Numbered from the stretch's first letter, positions 22,235-33,775 are shown. The stretch: DNA of 64,000 nt from Spinacia oleracea (GCF_020520425.1 NC_079489.1:94468810-94532809); one strand, 5' to 3'. The notes: generated by a model from the letters alone, not told the origin. A program made the numbers and translations.

Positions 22235-23944
22235 CTGAATCAATAATGTATAAACTAAGTTAATAATTTAACATTTAAATATGAAAAAATAACATAGTAA
22301 CCATGTAAAACATATAGTTTTTATTATGCGTATATAGTAACTCTTAGAATTAATGATGGTAAGATACTCGCAAAATTGCAGATATAATTATTGTTATTGT
22401 TGTAGTCATATAGTTACTATCATAATAATATAGTCACTTTTATTATTAATAACATATAGTAAAAAAAAGTACATAAAAAGAACATAATGATAATATAGTA
22501 ACTGTTAAAAACATATAGTTACTATTATACATGATATAGTATCTCTTAATATTAATGGTAGTCATATACGAGCAGGGTTGCAGATATATTTATTGTTATG
22601 ATCATAACATAGTAACTCTTATTACTAATAACATAGAGGACAATAAAGAGGCCAAACATAAAAATAACATTATAATATATATAAAAAACTATACCAAACA
22701 TATAGTTACTATAATACAAGATATATATAATACCTATAAATATTATTGATGGTCATTTAGTCACAAAGTTGCAGACATAGTTGGTGTGATAATAATATAG
22801 TAACTCGATCCATAATATAGTAACTACATCACTAAAAATATAGGATAAACATAAAAAACATGCACATAACATAATAAACTAACATAGTACCTATTTCAAA
22901 CATATAGTAACTATATAAAACATACAATAACTATTGAAGAAAATAAACATATGGTAACAAATCATGATAAAATAAACATACTACCTATTTCAAACATATA
23001 GTAACTATATAAATAATATAGTAACTATTGAAGATAATAAACATATGGTAACAAATCATGATAAAATAAACATTCTACGTATACCTATTTCAAACATATA
23101 CTACGTAGTAACTATATAAATAATATAGTAACTATTGAAGAAAATAAACATATGGTAACAAATCATGATAAAATAAACATAGTACCTATTTTAAATATAT
23201 AGTAACTATATAAACCATGTAGTAACTATATAAAATATATAATGACTATTATTATAATATAGTAACTATTGTACACATATAGTAACCATTATAATCATAT
23301 AGTCATTATCTAAGAAGCGGACAAAATCATACTCTAAATAACATAGTACATAATGTAATCGTATAGTAACTATTATTTATCAAAAAGTCACTATAAACTG
23401 TTCATAACATAATAACTATCTTAAACACATAGTTACTGTTTTAAACTTATAATAACTTTCTAAAAAATATAGTAACTATTTTAAACACATAGTTTCTCTT
23501 TTAAAGTTATAGTAACTTTTTAAAAAATATAGTTACTCTAAAAACTACTACTAACATAAACACAACGAACATTCCAGTGACTATTAAAAACACTAGCTAT
23601 TTCGCAACATAAATTAAAGGTAACTATATCATTTATATACTAACTATGTGAAACACTAACCCTAATGTCAACAAAGACAACAAACATTTCAAATCACTCA
23701 CAAAATAATAACTATTGTACACATATTGTAACTATTGTACACATATAGTAACCATTAAAATTACATAGTACCTCTTTAAACCATGTAGTTACTGTATTAC
23801 TCATATAGTTACTATTTGAAATCGTGAAGTCACTGATCGAATTCGCGAATTGAAAACGATATTTCGGTAAAACACAAACATTAATTTCTCCAAAACAACA
23901 AATATTTTTAATTTTAAATAAAAATAGACTTAAAATTCTTTAAA

Positions 23945-24085
23945 AAACAACAAACCGAGATGTTATCTCTAAAAATTCTTGCGAAGATTTGTAGACGAGC
24001 ACAAATTCTTTGATTCGTTTTCGGCAACGACGAACCTCCTTCTTGATCTACTACTTCCTCCAATTTTTCCTCATCTAACAGATCC
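23945..24085 (-). other. Open coding-like stretch in the AT-rich element (unit A)
   Basis: The minus strand is open for about 45 residues beginning DEEKLEEVVDQEGGSSLPKT, with less extreme base composition than the repeats around it. No start codon or clear splice sites. Possibly an upstream exon of the 22061-22234 gene. Low confidence. Confidence 0.25.
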
Positions 24086-24608
24086 AATTATAAAAATTAT
24101 AAGATAATTACGAAGAAAATCGAACAAAACATAGAAATTTGGGCTAAATTTTGAAAAGCATAGAGAGAAAATGAAGAGAGAAAAATAAAAGAGAAATGAA
24201 GAGAATGTAGATCTGAAATTTTGAAAAATAAAAAAGTTTAAAACATATATAAAGTGAGCTAGACACAAATCGCATTGAAACTCTATAGTAACTCTTTAAA
24301 ACACATAGTTACTGTAATACGCATATAGTTACTATTTACAATCACAAAATAACTGTCACGTGACAATTACATATGTTGCCCATATAAATTACTCCGTTGA
24401 CCAGGTTTATATTAGTGTAAATAAAAAACATATTGTCTTCGCCTTTTAATAGAAATACTTTGAAATACGTTTTCATGTTTTCTATGCATAATTCTATCTA
24501 TTACTATATCTAATTATACAAATACATGTAATACAGTAAAAGTTTTAACTCTATTAGATTTTATTTTATTTTTTAATTGAGACGATTCTAATAATATTAA
24601 TTTAATTT

Positions 24609-24962
24609 GGAAAATTTGGTAATATTAATCCAACATTTGGCCGATTTTCTTTTATTAATCCTACCTACGACATATTTTTTAATAATCCCACCTTTACCAC
24701 CCAACGACTTTTATTGGGCCCAACACATTATAAACCTATTGTAGGCGATAATATGTCCCTACGTGGAAGTACTCTCTCTCGATATATTCAGTCATCATCA
24801 TCAATTCATCACCATCTCGATGATTTTTTCACCGGTTATCGGTCACTTAAACCCAATAAAAGTCGTTGGGTAGTAAATGTGGGATTATTAAAAAAATATG
24901 TAGTAGGTGAGATTAATAAAAGAAAACCGGACAAATGTTGGATTAATATTACCAAATTTTCC
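24609..24962. mobile_element. Long-armed MITE (unit A)
   Basis: Arms of about 120 bp match in reverse complement: GGAAAATTTGGTAATATTAA, CCGATTTTCTTTTATTAATC and CCCAACGACTTTTATTGGG on the left recur inverted on the right. Short centre, 354 bp in all. The 84-residue frame inside is a by-product. Present at the same place in unit B. Confidence 0.7.
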
Positions 24963-25859
24963 TATTAATTTTTATTTTCGATAATAGAGGTCCATTTAGA
25001 TCCTATCAGTGTCTTCTAGATCCGTCCCTATTTCCAATATTACCCTTACTCACCCCACATTACTTCTCCCTCACACTACCTCGTTGTTTTCATAATTAGG
25101 GGTATTATGGTCTTTAAACTTTCTCATTCAACCCTATTTAATTTTGTGCTAAAATGTAATGTATCATCTAAATAAAAATACAGCAAATAATATCTTATGA
25201 ATTTATTAGCCTTTATTTTACTTTATTTTATATAATTAAACTTAAAATAAGTAAAAGTAATGAGGAGAAGAGAACCTAAATACTAGATGCACTTAGGTGC
25301 ACCTAATAATTTTCAACGAAAATAATATGGAGCGGAAATTTTTACGACTTATTTCATACTCCCTATGTTCCTTAATACTCTCACCGTTTTGATTTTTTGC
25401 ACTATTCACATAATTCACTCTGACCCCATTTTATTTCTAGTATATGAAAATAAATGTTAGTATACTTTCTCCGTTCCGCAAATATCGCACCATGTCGACT
25501 TTTGCACTATTCACGTTGTGCCTTTGACTATCTTTTGTAAAATATACGTAAAAAGCATGTAATCAAGTAGGATCTTATTAGATTCGTATCGATATATACT
25601 TTCTAAGTATAATTTTTTTTTAATAATTTTTACTTATACATAATTCAAGAGATAACGAGTCAAAGTCATGTGTTGGGAAGCGTGAAGTCAACATGGTGCA
25701 ATATTTCCGGAACGGAGGAAGTATAATATATTGTTGGCTTAATCTTAATACTTCCTTCGTTCCGGAAATATCGCACCATATTTTTTTTTTACACTATTCA
25801 CACTACGACTTTAACCATTTTTTGTGATTCGTACGTAAGGAAATTTTAGTCATGTGGGT

Positions 25860-26382
25860 TGTTGTGGGCAAAATTACCGTGCCTTCGTGTACCAATGAGG
25901 ATGTGACACATGGCACGTATTGCGCCCCCTAAAGCAGAAATCATACGAAGTCTACTCCGAGGCATGGGTATTAATCTAGGTATCTACAGTGTATGTATTT
26001 AAGTGTGTATAAATGTATGTATAAAACCTATACCTGGAAAGGGGCTTAATTAGTATGTACCCCAAGTGAATGACTAAGCACAATAGGCCCAAACAGCCCA
26101 CTATTGCCCAAAGAGGCCAGAGAATTGTAAGGAGAAAGGACACGTGTCCTCCTCCCATTCCCCAGCCAATCATGTAAGGGGAATATTAGGTCATTCCCCC
26201 AAAAACCTAGTACTATAAATATTCCCACTTCCCTAGAAAAAAGGGTCACAATCAATACATTCTAGAGCAATTACTGCTCTGCCTTCTCTCTACTTTCTCT
26301 CTCTATAAAAATACAATCTTGTTTAATCTGTAAAAGTTACCAAGAAACCTCCCAGGTATCTTACCGGAAAAACCCCACAACA
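25860..26382 (+). repeat. 5' LTR of the 12.2-kb Tat element
   Basis: TG...CA ends, 523 bp, TATAAATATTCCC near 26211. It contains CACGTG (26140-26145), a G-box core that could confer regulation. Its sequence is repeated at 37532-38054. Confidence 0.95.
26211..26220 (+). promoter_or_regulatory. LTR TATA box of the Tat element
   Basis: TACTATAAATATTCCC lies about 170 bp before the LTR end, and a second TATAAAAATAC occurs near 26304. The first is the likelier promoter for genomic RNA. Confidence 0.5.
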
Positions 26383-26384
26383 TT

Positions 26385-26402
26385 TGGCGCCGTCTGTGGG
26401 GA
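26385..26402 (+). promoter_or_regulatory. Primer binding site of the Tat element
   Basis: TGGCGCCGTCTGTGGGGA begins two bases after the LTR. TGGCGCCGT is complementary to the 3' end of plant tRNA-Asp from memory; the rest matches less well. The same block occurs at 40267 and 62209 and, one G shorter, at 17507. Confidence 0.7.
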
Positions 26403-26413
26403 GGTACGGTAAC

Positions 26414-29400
26414 ATGGAAGATCAACGACAGGACAACGATGCTGGGCGGCCTACACGCGTAGAGCGGCCACCCCTCGAAAGAGAAATGCCGACTGAACAT
26501 CATACGCCGGCCACAAGAATCACTGAAGATGCCGCACGTACATTTGCGGCCGGGCACACCCCTCGTCACACTGCCGAGGTAGAGGTGCTCAGCGAGGAGG
26601 ACGACCAGGCCAATCGCATCCCTCCTGGAGGACACCTGGATCCTCGGGTGGATACGGTAATAGAGGAGAACCCTGATATGCCTGTCTCTGTGGGTGCTCT
26701 TCGGGCTATTTTGGCCGAGTTCCAAGCTGATGTAGGGAAGACAGTTAATGCTGAGGTACAGAAGAGTATGCTGATTTACACCACTGCTGTGGCTGCAAAT
26801 CCTGAGAGGCCGGCAAGCAATAGGCCAACACTTTCTTTACGCCCCCCAAATGTCTGGACCAGGCTGACAGGCGAGGACCTAAGGAGACAGCCGCCAACAA
26901 GTCAGCCAAATCAGACCATGTCTTACCTACCACGCCGAATGCCACGGCGGCTGGTCGGAGAAACGTCCCGAGGACGTGAGCAGCCACGCGCAGAGCAGTT
27001 GCCCGACTCTGAGTCGGAACTTTCTGACACCGGGTCAACCCCCGTCATGCCGGATAGACCTCTCCCTCATCCAACTTATACGCATCTGAGCCAGGCACGC
27101 CCAGGGGCCACCCGTCCAACCCGTCAAACTCGCGGACGCGAGTCCTCCCTGCGGCTACCTTACTCCAGGCGTCAAGACCCTGTATATCACATTCAGGAGG
27201 GGGTGTCCAACATGGCATTAGGGCACACCACCCCTTTTGCAGACTCTATCATGAGAGCCCCGAGGGAACCCAAAGTCAAGCCGCCCAACATTGATGCTTA
27301 CGATGGTACCACAGATCCGGACATGCACCTCTTGGTTTACCGGCATCACATGTATGTCCAAGGAACAACTGACTCAACTTGGTGTAAGTATTTCCCGGGC
27401 ACACTCAAAGGAGTAGCCTCTAAGTGGTTCGAGAGACTTCCAGCCGGAACTATTCGCTCTTTTTCGGAGCTCGAGCTATTGTTCTCTACTCGGTTCATGG
27501 CTCACAAGGAAGAGAAGAAGACGAGCATGCATCTGAGTAGGATTCAGCAAGGGAAGGACGAGTCCCTGAGGAGTTATGTGAAGAGATTCAATCTAGAGGC
27601 AGGGCAAATTCCGGATTTGCCAGATGGTGTTGCATTCGATAACTTCATTCGAGGGCTTAAAAAGGGCTCTTTCAAGTTTGATCTGGTAAAGAAAAGCGTC
27701 CGAACAATGGCAGAAGTGCTGGATGAGGCGGAGGCCTTCATTCATGCAACAGAGATTTGCAGCGTCCCGAAAGACCCCAGAGGAAGTGATAACGCCGAGC
27801 TAGCGGCAAAAAAGGAGAAATTTGAAAAGAAGAACCGGCCTAACGGGACGTGGGCTATTGCAAAAGAATCAGACAGGGCCCCCGGAGCGGCAGGTCAGAA
27901 ACGGCCCAGAACTTATGATCGGGAGCGTTTCGAGTATAACACAGACATGTACACAATTCTGATGGACGTCGGGTCCAAATATGACATTGATCGTCCATTT
28001 CCCATGAAGTCGCCACCAGAGAGTAGGGACCCCAAACTGTACTGTCACTTTCACAGTGACATTGGGCATGACACCAATGAATGTAAGAGCTTGAAAAGGG
28101 CATTGGATGGCCTAGCCACCAAGGGGTTCTTAAAAAGTTATATCAGCAGGAACACGGGAGGTTCAGGCAAACCCTTCTACAAGAAAAACAAATCCCCCCC
28201 CTCGGAGGAAGATGGGAATCGTACCGACCCGGAGTGCGTGGCAGTCATCTCAGGAGGATTGGCCGCCGGCGGGCCGACCATGAGGGGCCAGAAGGATTAT
28301 GCCAAGCGACTGGGACAAGTGATGCTGTCCGGCAAGGCCACAGTTGACCCGTTTCCAAAAGTTGAAATCGGCGAGGCCGACCGTGGGAAAATCTCCACCC
28401 CGCATGACGATCCTTTGGTAATTGAGTTAAAAGTAGCTAACCTAAGGGTTAGGCGTATTTTGGTTGATACAGGAAGTTCGTCGGACATAATTAGTCTAGA
28501 GTGCTTGAATCGGCTGCAACATGATCCCTCAAAAATTGAGAAAATCCACTATCCCATTATAGGCTTCGGAGGTAGTGTCATCCACCCAGTCGGCATAATT
28601 ACCCTTCCTCTGAGGATGGGAAATAAAAAGGAATCTCGGCAAATGGATGTCCGTTTTCTCATAGTGAAAGATCTGACGGCATATAACATCATCTTGGGGC
28701 GTCCCACGTTGAACAGGGCAAAGGCTGTCATTGTGACTCATCTGATGCTTCTTAAGATCATTTGTGACGATGGGAGCGTCAGCACTATACATGGTGACCA
28801 GCAACAAGCTAGAGATTGCTACCTAACCACCTTGAGTCCAGAAGCATGGGGGACGGGTGAAGAGAAAGGGACGTCGAGCAACAAACGAAAATGTGGCGAC
28901 ACGCAACCCAAGGTCGTCAAAGAAACATTAACTATCTCAGCAGGGCACATGGAAGAGAGACGCCCAGAGCCTGTTGGGGCCCATTTCAATGTGGTTTTAA
29001 ACACAGACAAACCTGACAGAGTAGTGCCCATCGGGATTTCTCCTGACGACCCGCTGGCGGCAGAATTGGTCCACCTTTTGAGAGAATTTGAAGATATCTT
29101 TGCTTTCACGGTGGACGAAATGCCGGGTATTGACCCTGCTGTGGCCGTCCATAAGCTGAATGTGGACCCAAACTTTAAACCGGTTCGTCAGAAGAAAAGG
29201 AACCATGGGGAAGATAGAAATCAGGCGGCAGCCGCGGAAATACAGAAGTTGATGGAGGCTGGGTTCGTCAGGCCTAGTCAGTACCCCGACTGGGTTGCTA
29301 ATGTGGTCCTCGTCAAAAAACCTAATGGTACCTGGAGAATGTGTGTTGATTACACCAACCTCAATAGGGCATGTCCAAAGGACAGTTTCCCATTGCCCAA

Positions 29401-32176
29401 GATTGACCGGCTCGTCGACTCTACAGCGGGGCATGCCATGATGAGCTTTATGGATGCCTACTCAGGGTTTCACCAGATTCCGTTGTGGCCTGACGACCAG
29501 GAGAAAACGTCATTTGTTACTGAACAAGGCCTTTACTGCTACAAGGTGATGCCGTTTGGGTTAAAAAATGCACCGGCCACTTTTCAGCGTCTTATTAACA
29601 CTGTGTTCATTAAGCAGCTCGGCAGGAATATTGAAGCTTACATTGACGATATGATCGTAAAAAGTAAGCTGAGGGCGGCGCATATAACTGATCTCAGAGA
29701 GACATTTGAGACTATTCGAGCTTACAACATGAGGTTGAATCCTAAGAAGTGTGTGTTCGGGGTGACGGCAGGCAAATTCTTAGGTTTCTTGATTGATGAA
29801 AGAGGAATTGAAGCTAACCCAGACAAAATCCAGGCAGTAATTGATATGAGCTCACCAAAGACAGTGAAGGAGGTTCAGCGGCTCACAGGTTGCTTGGCCG
29901 CCCTGGGCAGATTCCTTTCCAGGGCTGGAGACAAGTGCCACTACTTTTTTAGATCTGTCAGAAAGAAGGCCAAGTTTGAATGGTCGGACGAGGCCGAGGC
30001 GGCATTGGTCAGATTAAAGGAGCACTTACACACCTTGCCTCGTCTTGTTAGTCCCTTGCTAGGAGAGACTTTGTACATGTATCTCGCCGTGTCCGAGCAC
30101 TCGTTGAGTGCCGTTCTACTGACAGAGAGGGAGGGAATACAGATGCCGGTATACTTTGTCAGTCATGTTCTTCAAAATGCTGAAGTTAGATATCCTACAG
30201 TGGAAAAGTTTGGCTTAGCTCTGTTCATGGCCAGCAAAAAGCTCCGTCCTTATTTCTTAGCTCACAAAATTGTGATCTACACCGATCAGCCGCTCAAACT
30301 GCCCTTCACAAAGCTGGAGGCGTCAGGACGAATGCTGAATTGGGCAATAGAGCTGAACGCCTTTGATATCACCTATGAGCCGAGGAAAGCTGTCAAGGGG
30401 CAGGCATGTGCCGACTTCATTGTTGAAATGACGAGGCCAGACTTTGCCAAGAATACAAGCACAGTGTGGACAGTGTATGTAGACGGCTCATCCACACAGA
30501 ATGGATGTGGAGCAGGGATAATCTGTCACTCCCCAGAAGGAGATACTTTTGAATATGCTATGCGATTTAACTTCCAGGCGTCAAATAATGAAGCCGAATA
30601 TGAAGCCCTGCTTTGTGGCATTAAAATGTGTAAGGCGGCAGGCGCCGAGGAGATTGTAGCACTATCTGACTCCCAACTGATTGTGAGCCAAGTTAATGGG
30701 ACCTACGAAGCTAGGGATCCGACTATGGTCAAATACATGCAGGCCGTCCATCAGGAAGTAGAGCCACTGAAAAGTTTTGAAGTAAGGCAAGTCCCTCGCT
30801 CGGAAAATAACCAAGCTGATGCCCTGTCAAAGTTGGCAAGTTCCGCGTCTTGTGATACCCCTCGGCACGTGTTCTGGGAGGTAAAAGAGCACAAAAGTGT
30901 TGAGCAAATGGAAGTGGAAACTCTTGACAGAACGTCCACATGGATGGATGACATAGTAAACTTCAAAATGAATGGAGTCTTGCCCGAAGACTCAAGGGAA
31001 GCGGCAAAACTTCAAAAGAAATGTTCTTGGTTTGAAATGTGGAACGGCACCCTCTACAAAAAGGCCTACTCCCGTCCTTTGTTAAGATGTGTAACACCTG
31101 AGAAGGGGCAGGAAATTTTAGAAGACCTTCATCAGGGGTTGTGCAGCTCGCATATTGGTGGAAGGGCTTTGGCTGAAAAGGCACTTCGAACCGGCTATTA
31201 CTGGCCGACCCTTAAGGAGGACGCAATCTCACTGGTCAAGAAGTGTGACAAATGTCAGCGCTTTTCTCACCTAATACATCAACCGGCACGAGTTCTGACG
31301 CCCATTATAAGCCCAATTCCATTTGCTAAATGGGGGATGGATCTCCTAGGCCCATTCACGACCGCACCAGGAGGAAGGCGTTATGTCATCGTTGCCGTAG
31401 ATTACTTCACCAAATGGGTGGAGGCAGAAGCGCTCAAAAACATAAAAACTGCTGATGTGAGAGCATTCATTTGGAAGAACATCATGACTCGCTTTGGGAT
31501 TCCACAGGCTATAGTCTTCGATAATGGGCCCCAGTTTGAGACGCCTAAGCTGAAAGAGTGGCTGGCAGATCACGGTATACACACCTGTTTTGCATCAGTC
31601 GGACGACCCCAAGCCAATGGTCAGGTTGAGGCGTTCAACAAAATTATCTCTGAAGGAATTAAAAAGAAGCTTGACGAAGCCAAAGGTCTATGGGCTGATG
31701 AGCTGCCAAATGTCTTATGGTCCATCCGCACCACGGCTAAGAATTCAACCGGTGAAACGCCCTTCTTGCTAGCCTATGGCGCCGAGGCTGTCCTACCCAT
31801 AGAAATGTGTGAGCCAACGTTGAGAGTCATGCTGTATGACGAAAATGCTAACTGGGAGACAATGAAAGCAGCCTTGGACTTTCTGCCCGAGGTTAGAGGA
31901 AATGCAGCGCTCAGGCAACAGCTGTACAAGATAAGGATGGCAAGAGAATACAACAAGAGAGTCTCTAATAGAGTGCTCAAAGTGGGAGATTTTGTCCTCA
32001 GAAAAATGGAGTCCACAGGACGAGCAAATGAACAAGGTAAGCTGACGCCCACTTGGGAGGGACCTTACGAGATCTATGATGAAGTTAGAGATGGAACCTA
32101 CCGCATTCAAGACATGCAAGGCCGCCCTATTTCACGCACTTGGAATGCCGACAACCTCAAGAAATATTTCTTCTAA
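26414..32176 (+). CDS. Gag-pol polyprotein of the Tat retrotransposon, intact, 1920 aa
   Basis: The start is the ATG at 26414 (MEDQRQDND), the first ATG after the PBS. Domains in order: disordered acidic/Arg-rich N-part (1-280); gag from YDGTTDPD at 296; a variant zinc knuckle CHFHSDIGHDTNEC at 544; aspartic protease with LVDTGSSSD (Asp685); reverse transcriptase about 930-1110 with YIDDM (Asp1078-Asp1079); a first RNase H about 1215-1330; a second, archaeal-like RNase H about 1352-1480 (YVDGSS, ASNNEAEYEALL); integrase zinc finger (HIGGRALAEK near 1578, CDKCQRF); and integrase core Asp1643, Asp1703, Glu1739, an exact D-35-E spacing. Two RNase H domains are a mark of the Tat clade. No frameshift or stop. 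It copies and inserts the element; particles form in the cytoplasm. Confidence 0.95.
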   Translation: MEDQRQDNDAGRPTRVERPPLEREMPTEHHTPATRITEDAARTFAAGHTPRHTAEVEVLSEEDDQANRIPPGGHLDPRVDTVIEENPDMPVSVGALRAILAEFQADVGKTVNAEVQKSMLIYTTAVAANPERPASNRPTLSLRPPNVWTRLTGEDLRRQPPTSQPNQTMSYLPRRMPRRLVGETSRGREQPRAEQLPDSESELSDTGSTPVMPDRPLPHPTYTHLSQARPGATRPTRQTRGRESSLRLPYSRRQDPVYHIQEGVSNMALGHTTPFADSIMRAPREPKVKPPNIDAYDGTTDPDMHLLVYRHHMYVQGTTDSTWCKYFPGTLKGVASKWFERLPAGTIRSFSELELLFSTRFMAHKEEKKTSMHLSRIQQGKDESLRSYVKRFNLEAGQIPDLPDGVAFDNFIRGLKKGSFKFDLVKKSVRTMAEVLDEAEAFIHATEICSVPKDPRGSDNAELAAKKEKFEKKNRPNGTWAIAKESDRAPGAAGQKRPRTYDRERFEYNTDMYTILMDVGSKYDIDRPFPMKSPPESRDPKLYCHFHSDIGHDTNECKSLKRALDGLATKGFLKSYISRNTGGSGKPFYKKNKSPPSEEDGNRTDPECVAVISGGLAAGGPTMRGQKDYAKRLGQVMLSGKATVDPFPKVEIGEADRGKISTPHDDPLVIELKVANLRVRRILVDTGSSSDIISLECLNRLQHDPSKIEKIHYPIIGFGGSVIHPVGIITLPLRMGNKKESRQMDVRFLIVKDLTAYNIILGRPTLNRAKAVIVTHLMLLKIICDDGSVSTIHGDQQQARDCYLTTLSPEAWGTGEEKGTSSNKRKCGDTQPKVVKETLTISAGHMEERRPEPVGAHFNVVLNTDKPDRVVPIGISPDDPLAAELVHLLREFEDIFAFTVDEMPGIDPAVAVHKLNVDPNFKPVRQKKRNHGEDRNQAAAAEIQKLMEAGFVRPSQYPDWVANVVLVKKPNGTWRMCVDYTNLNRACPKDSFPLPKIDRLVDSTAGHAMMSFMDAYSGFHQIPLWPDDQEKTSFVTEQGLYCYKVMPFGLKNAPATFQRLINTVFIKQLGRNIEAYIDDMIVKSKLRAAHITDLRETFETIRAYNMRLNPKKCVFGVTAGKFLGFLIDERGIEANPDKIQAVIDMSSPKTVKEVQRLTGCLAALGRFLSRAGDKCHYFFRSVRKKAKFEWSDEAEAALVRLKEHLHTLPRLVSPLLGETLYMYLAVSEHSLSAVLLTEREGIQMPVYFVSHVLQNAEVRYPTVEKFGLALFMASKKLRPYFLAHKIVIYTDQPLKLPFTKLEASGRMLNWAIELNAFDITYEPRKAVKGQACADFIVEMTRPDFAKNTSTVWTVYVDGSSTQNGCGAGIICHSPEGDTFEYAMRFNFQASNNEAEYEALLCGIKMCKAAGAEEIVALSDSQLIVSQVNGTYEARDPTMVKYMQAVHQEVEPLKSFEVRQVPRSENNQADALSKLASSASCDTPRHVFWEVKEHKSVEQMEVETLDRTSTWMDDIVNFKMNGVLPEDSREAAKLQKKCSWFEMWNGTLYKKAYSRPLLRCVTPEKGQEILEDLHQGLCSSHIGGRALAEKALRTGYYWPTLKEDAISLVKKCDKCQRFSHLIHQPARVLTPIISPIPFAKWGMDLLGPFTTAPGGRRYVIVAVDYFTKWVEAEALKNIKTADVRAFIWKNIMTRFGIPQAIVFDNGPQFETPKLKEWLADHGIHTCFASVGRPQANGQVEAFNKIISEGIKKKLDEAKGLWADELPNVLWSIRTTAKNSTGETPFLLAYGAEAVLPIEMCEPTLRVMLYDENANWETMKAALDFLPEVRGNAALRQQLYKIRMAREYNKRVSNRVLKVGDFVLRKMESTGRANEQGKLTPTWEGPYEIYDEVRDGTYRIQDMQGRPISRTWNADNLKKYFF

Positions 32177-32560
32177 GATATGTGCTAAGCCTTGTCTTAC
32201 TTACCACGATCCATTGCCCAAGGGGCGGCCTCTAATGGTCATAGTAGGGTAGTAATTACTTTTGTAACCGGCTAAATTCGCCTTGCAAAGTTATAAATAA
32301 TACTACTCTATTTGTTTCGTAATATTTATTGTTCGCACAATGAATATAAACATATACACTCCAATGCATAACCAAAGCCTAATTGTATGACGGCCTGAGA
32401 AGTGGCCCAGATTAGCAAAAACTCAGCAAGACTAATTGTTTGAAGCCTAAGTAGTGGCCCAGATTAGCACCAAGTTGTAGGCTGATCACCTATCCAACTA
32501 CCCTCCTAATATAAGCAAGCCGCTGGCCGACCATTACAGCATAATACGTGCCAGCGGCAC
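32177..32560. other. Spacer after gag-pol in the Tat element
   Basis: Non-coding. It carries two variants of a block, GCCTGAGAAGTGGCCCAGAT near 32393 and GCCTAAGTAGTGGCCCAGAT near 32446. The same block (GGCCTAAGGAGTGGCCTAGA) occurs in the non-autonomous element at 63372, linking the two families. Confidence 0.6.
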
Positions 32561-32564
32561 GATT

Positions 32565-32770
32565 AACTTTGAAACATAGGTTGTTCGCTCAAAAGCCCAG
32601 CGGCATGAACAACTTTGAAACATAGGTTGTTCGCTCAAAAGCCCAGCGGCATGAACAACTTTGAAACATAGGTTGTTCGCTCAAAAGCCCAGCGGCATGA
32701 ACAACTTTGAAACATAGGTTGTTCGCTCAAAAGCCCAGCGGCATGAACAAACTTTGAAACATAGGGTGTT
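32565..32770. repeat. 46-bp tandem repeat in the Tat element
   Basis: About 4.4 copies of a 46-bp unit starting AACTTTGAAACATAGG and containing GTTCGCTCAAAAGCCCAGCG. Starts at 32565, 32611, 32657, 32703 and about 32750. Nearly identical copies. Confidence 0.9.
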
Positions 32771-33440
32771 TGCTAAAAAGCGCGGCGGCACGAATGTTTG
32801 GCCGGCCAGTCCGTTTGACGAGCATGTCTAGCGGCAATCATACCTATTGATTGACTTGCGTCAATCAATATCGTCATAGACACGCTCGCCAAAGAAAGTG
32901 ACGACCAAAGTAGGGCCTAGCGCATGCTCAGTTGCCAGCGGCACCAAACACTTGGAAACAAAGGTTGTCCGCTCAAAAGTTCAGCGGCACGATTAACTTC
33001 GAAACAAAGGTTGCTTGCTAAAAAGCCCGGCGGCACGAATGTTTGGCCGGCCAGTCCGTTTGACGAGCATGTCTAGCGGCAATCATACCTATTGATTGAC
33101 TTGCGTCAATCAATATCGTCATAGACACGCTCGCCAAAGAAAGTGACGACCAAAGTAGGGCCTAGCGCATGCTCAGTTGCCAGCGGCACCAAACACTTGG
33201 AAACAAAGGTTGTCCGCTCAAAAGTTCAGCGGCACGATTAACTTCGAAACAAAGGTTGCTTGCTAAAAAGCGCGGCGGCACGAATGTTTGGCCGGCCAGT
33301 CCATTTGACGAGCATGTCTAGCGGCAATCATACCTATTGATTGACTTGCGCCAATCAATATCGTTATAGACACGCTCGCCAAAGAAAGTGACGACCAAAG
33401 TAGGGCCTAGCGCCTACTCAGTTGCCTGCGGCATTAACGT
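32771..33440. repeat. 245-bp tandem repeat with internal hairpin in the Tat element
   Basis: About 2.7 copies of a 245-bp unit, with GGCGGCACGAATG at 32784, 33029 and 33274. Each copy carries ATTGATTGAC-TTGC-GTCAATCAAT, a perfect 10-bp stem in copies 1 and 2 and one mismatch in copy 3. Part of each unit resembles the 46-bp repeat (GTCCGCTCAAAAGTTCAGCG). Confidence 0.9.
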
Positions 33441-33775
33441 GCTTAGTGTACTCTCGGATGCACCTTGGCAACCATACCTATTGATTAAGCCTATTAAGCC
33501 TATTGATCAAGGAATAATCAAACTATGAAGAGCAAGTAAATGCGAGATAGGAGAAACATCAAAAAACCTATTTACTTATAAAACAACGCCTGTAGAAAGG
33601 CGTGTGAAAGTAGCTCAGAATTCCTGACCAGGAAAAAGAAAGAGAATTGTTGTGTGCTCAGCAGGCACAATGATACAGACGCCATCAGCGCCAAAACTTT
33701 ACAACATAATTGTTTTTGCCCTTAGGCACTGGAACGCTTGAATAAAATTTTTAAAAAAATAGGAAAGGAAGCAAA

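Larger units (their letters stand above)
20180..24430. mobile_element. AT-rich element packed with ATAGTWACTAT motifs (unit A)
   Basis: From about 20760 to 24340 the motif ATATAGTAACTAT, or its complement ATAGTTACTAT, occurs scores of times at irregular spacing. Three exon-like islands on the minus strand interrupt the array (20307-20513, 22061-22234, about 23945-24085). Possible ends are ACCCGGTCCACG (near 20250, followed by a perfect GGTCCACGCTATAATTAGCGTGGACC palindrome) and CGTTGACCAGGT (near 24400); they match only partly as inverted repeats. Dense short palindromic motifs at both ends suggest transposase binding arrays of a DNA transposon. Superfamily unknown. Confidence 0.5.

Noticed and set aside
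24714-24968. 84-residue frame, repeated at 47476-47730
   Set aside because: It lies within the inverted arms of a MITE and has no coding signature.
25976-26255. Two minus-strand frames repeated at 37648-37927
   Set aside because: They lie inside the identical LTRs; repetition reflects the LTR pair, not a gene.
28529-29434. Several antisense frames of 90-145 residues under gag-pol
   Set aside because: Shadows of the intact polyprotein; no start context, splice sites or family motifs.
32565-33440. Regular repeats as a CRISPR array
   Set aside because: Units are contiguous without unique spacers, and this is plant nuclear DNA with retrotransposon context.
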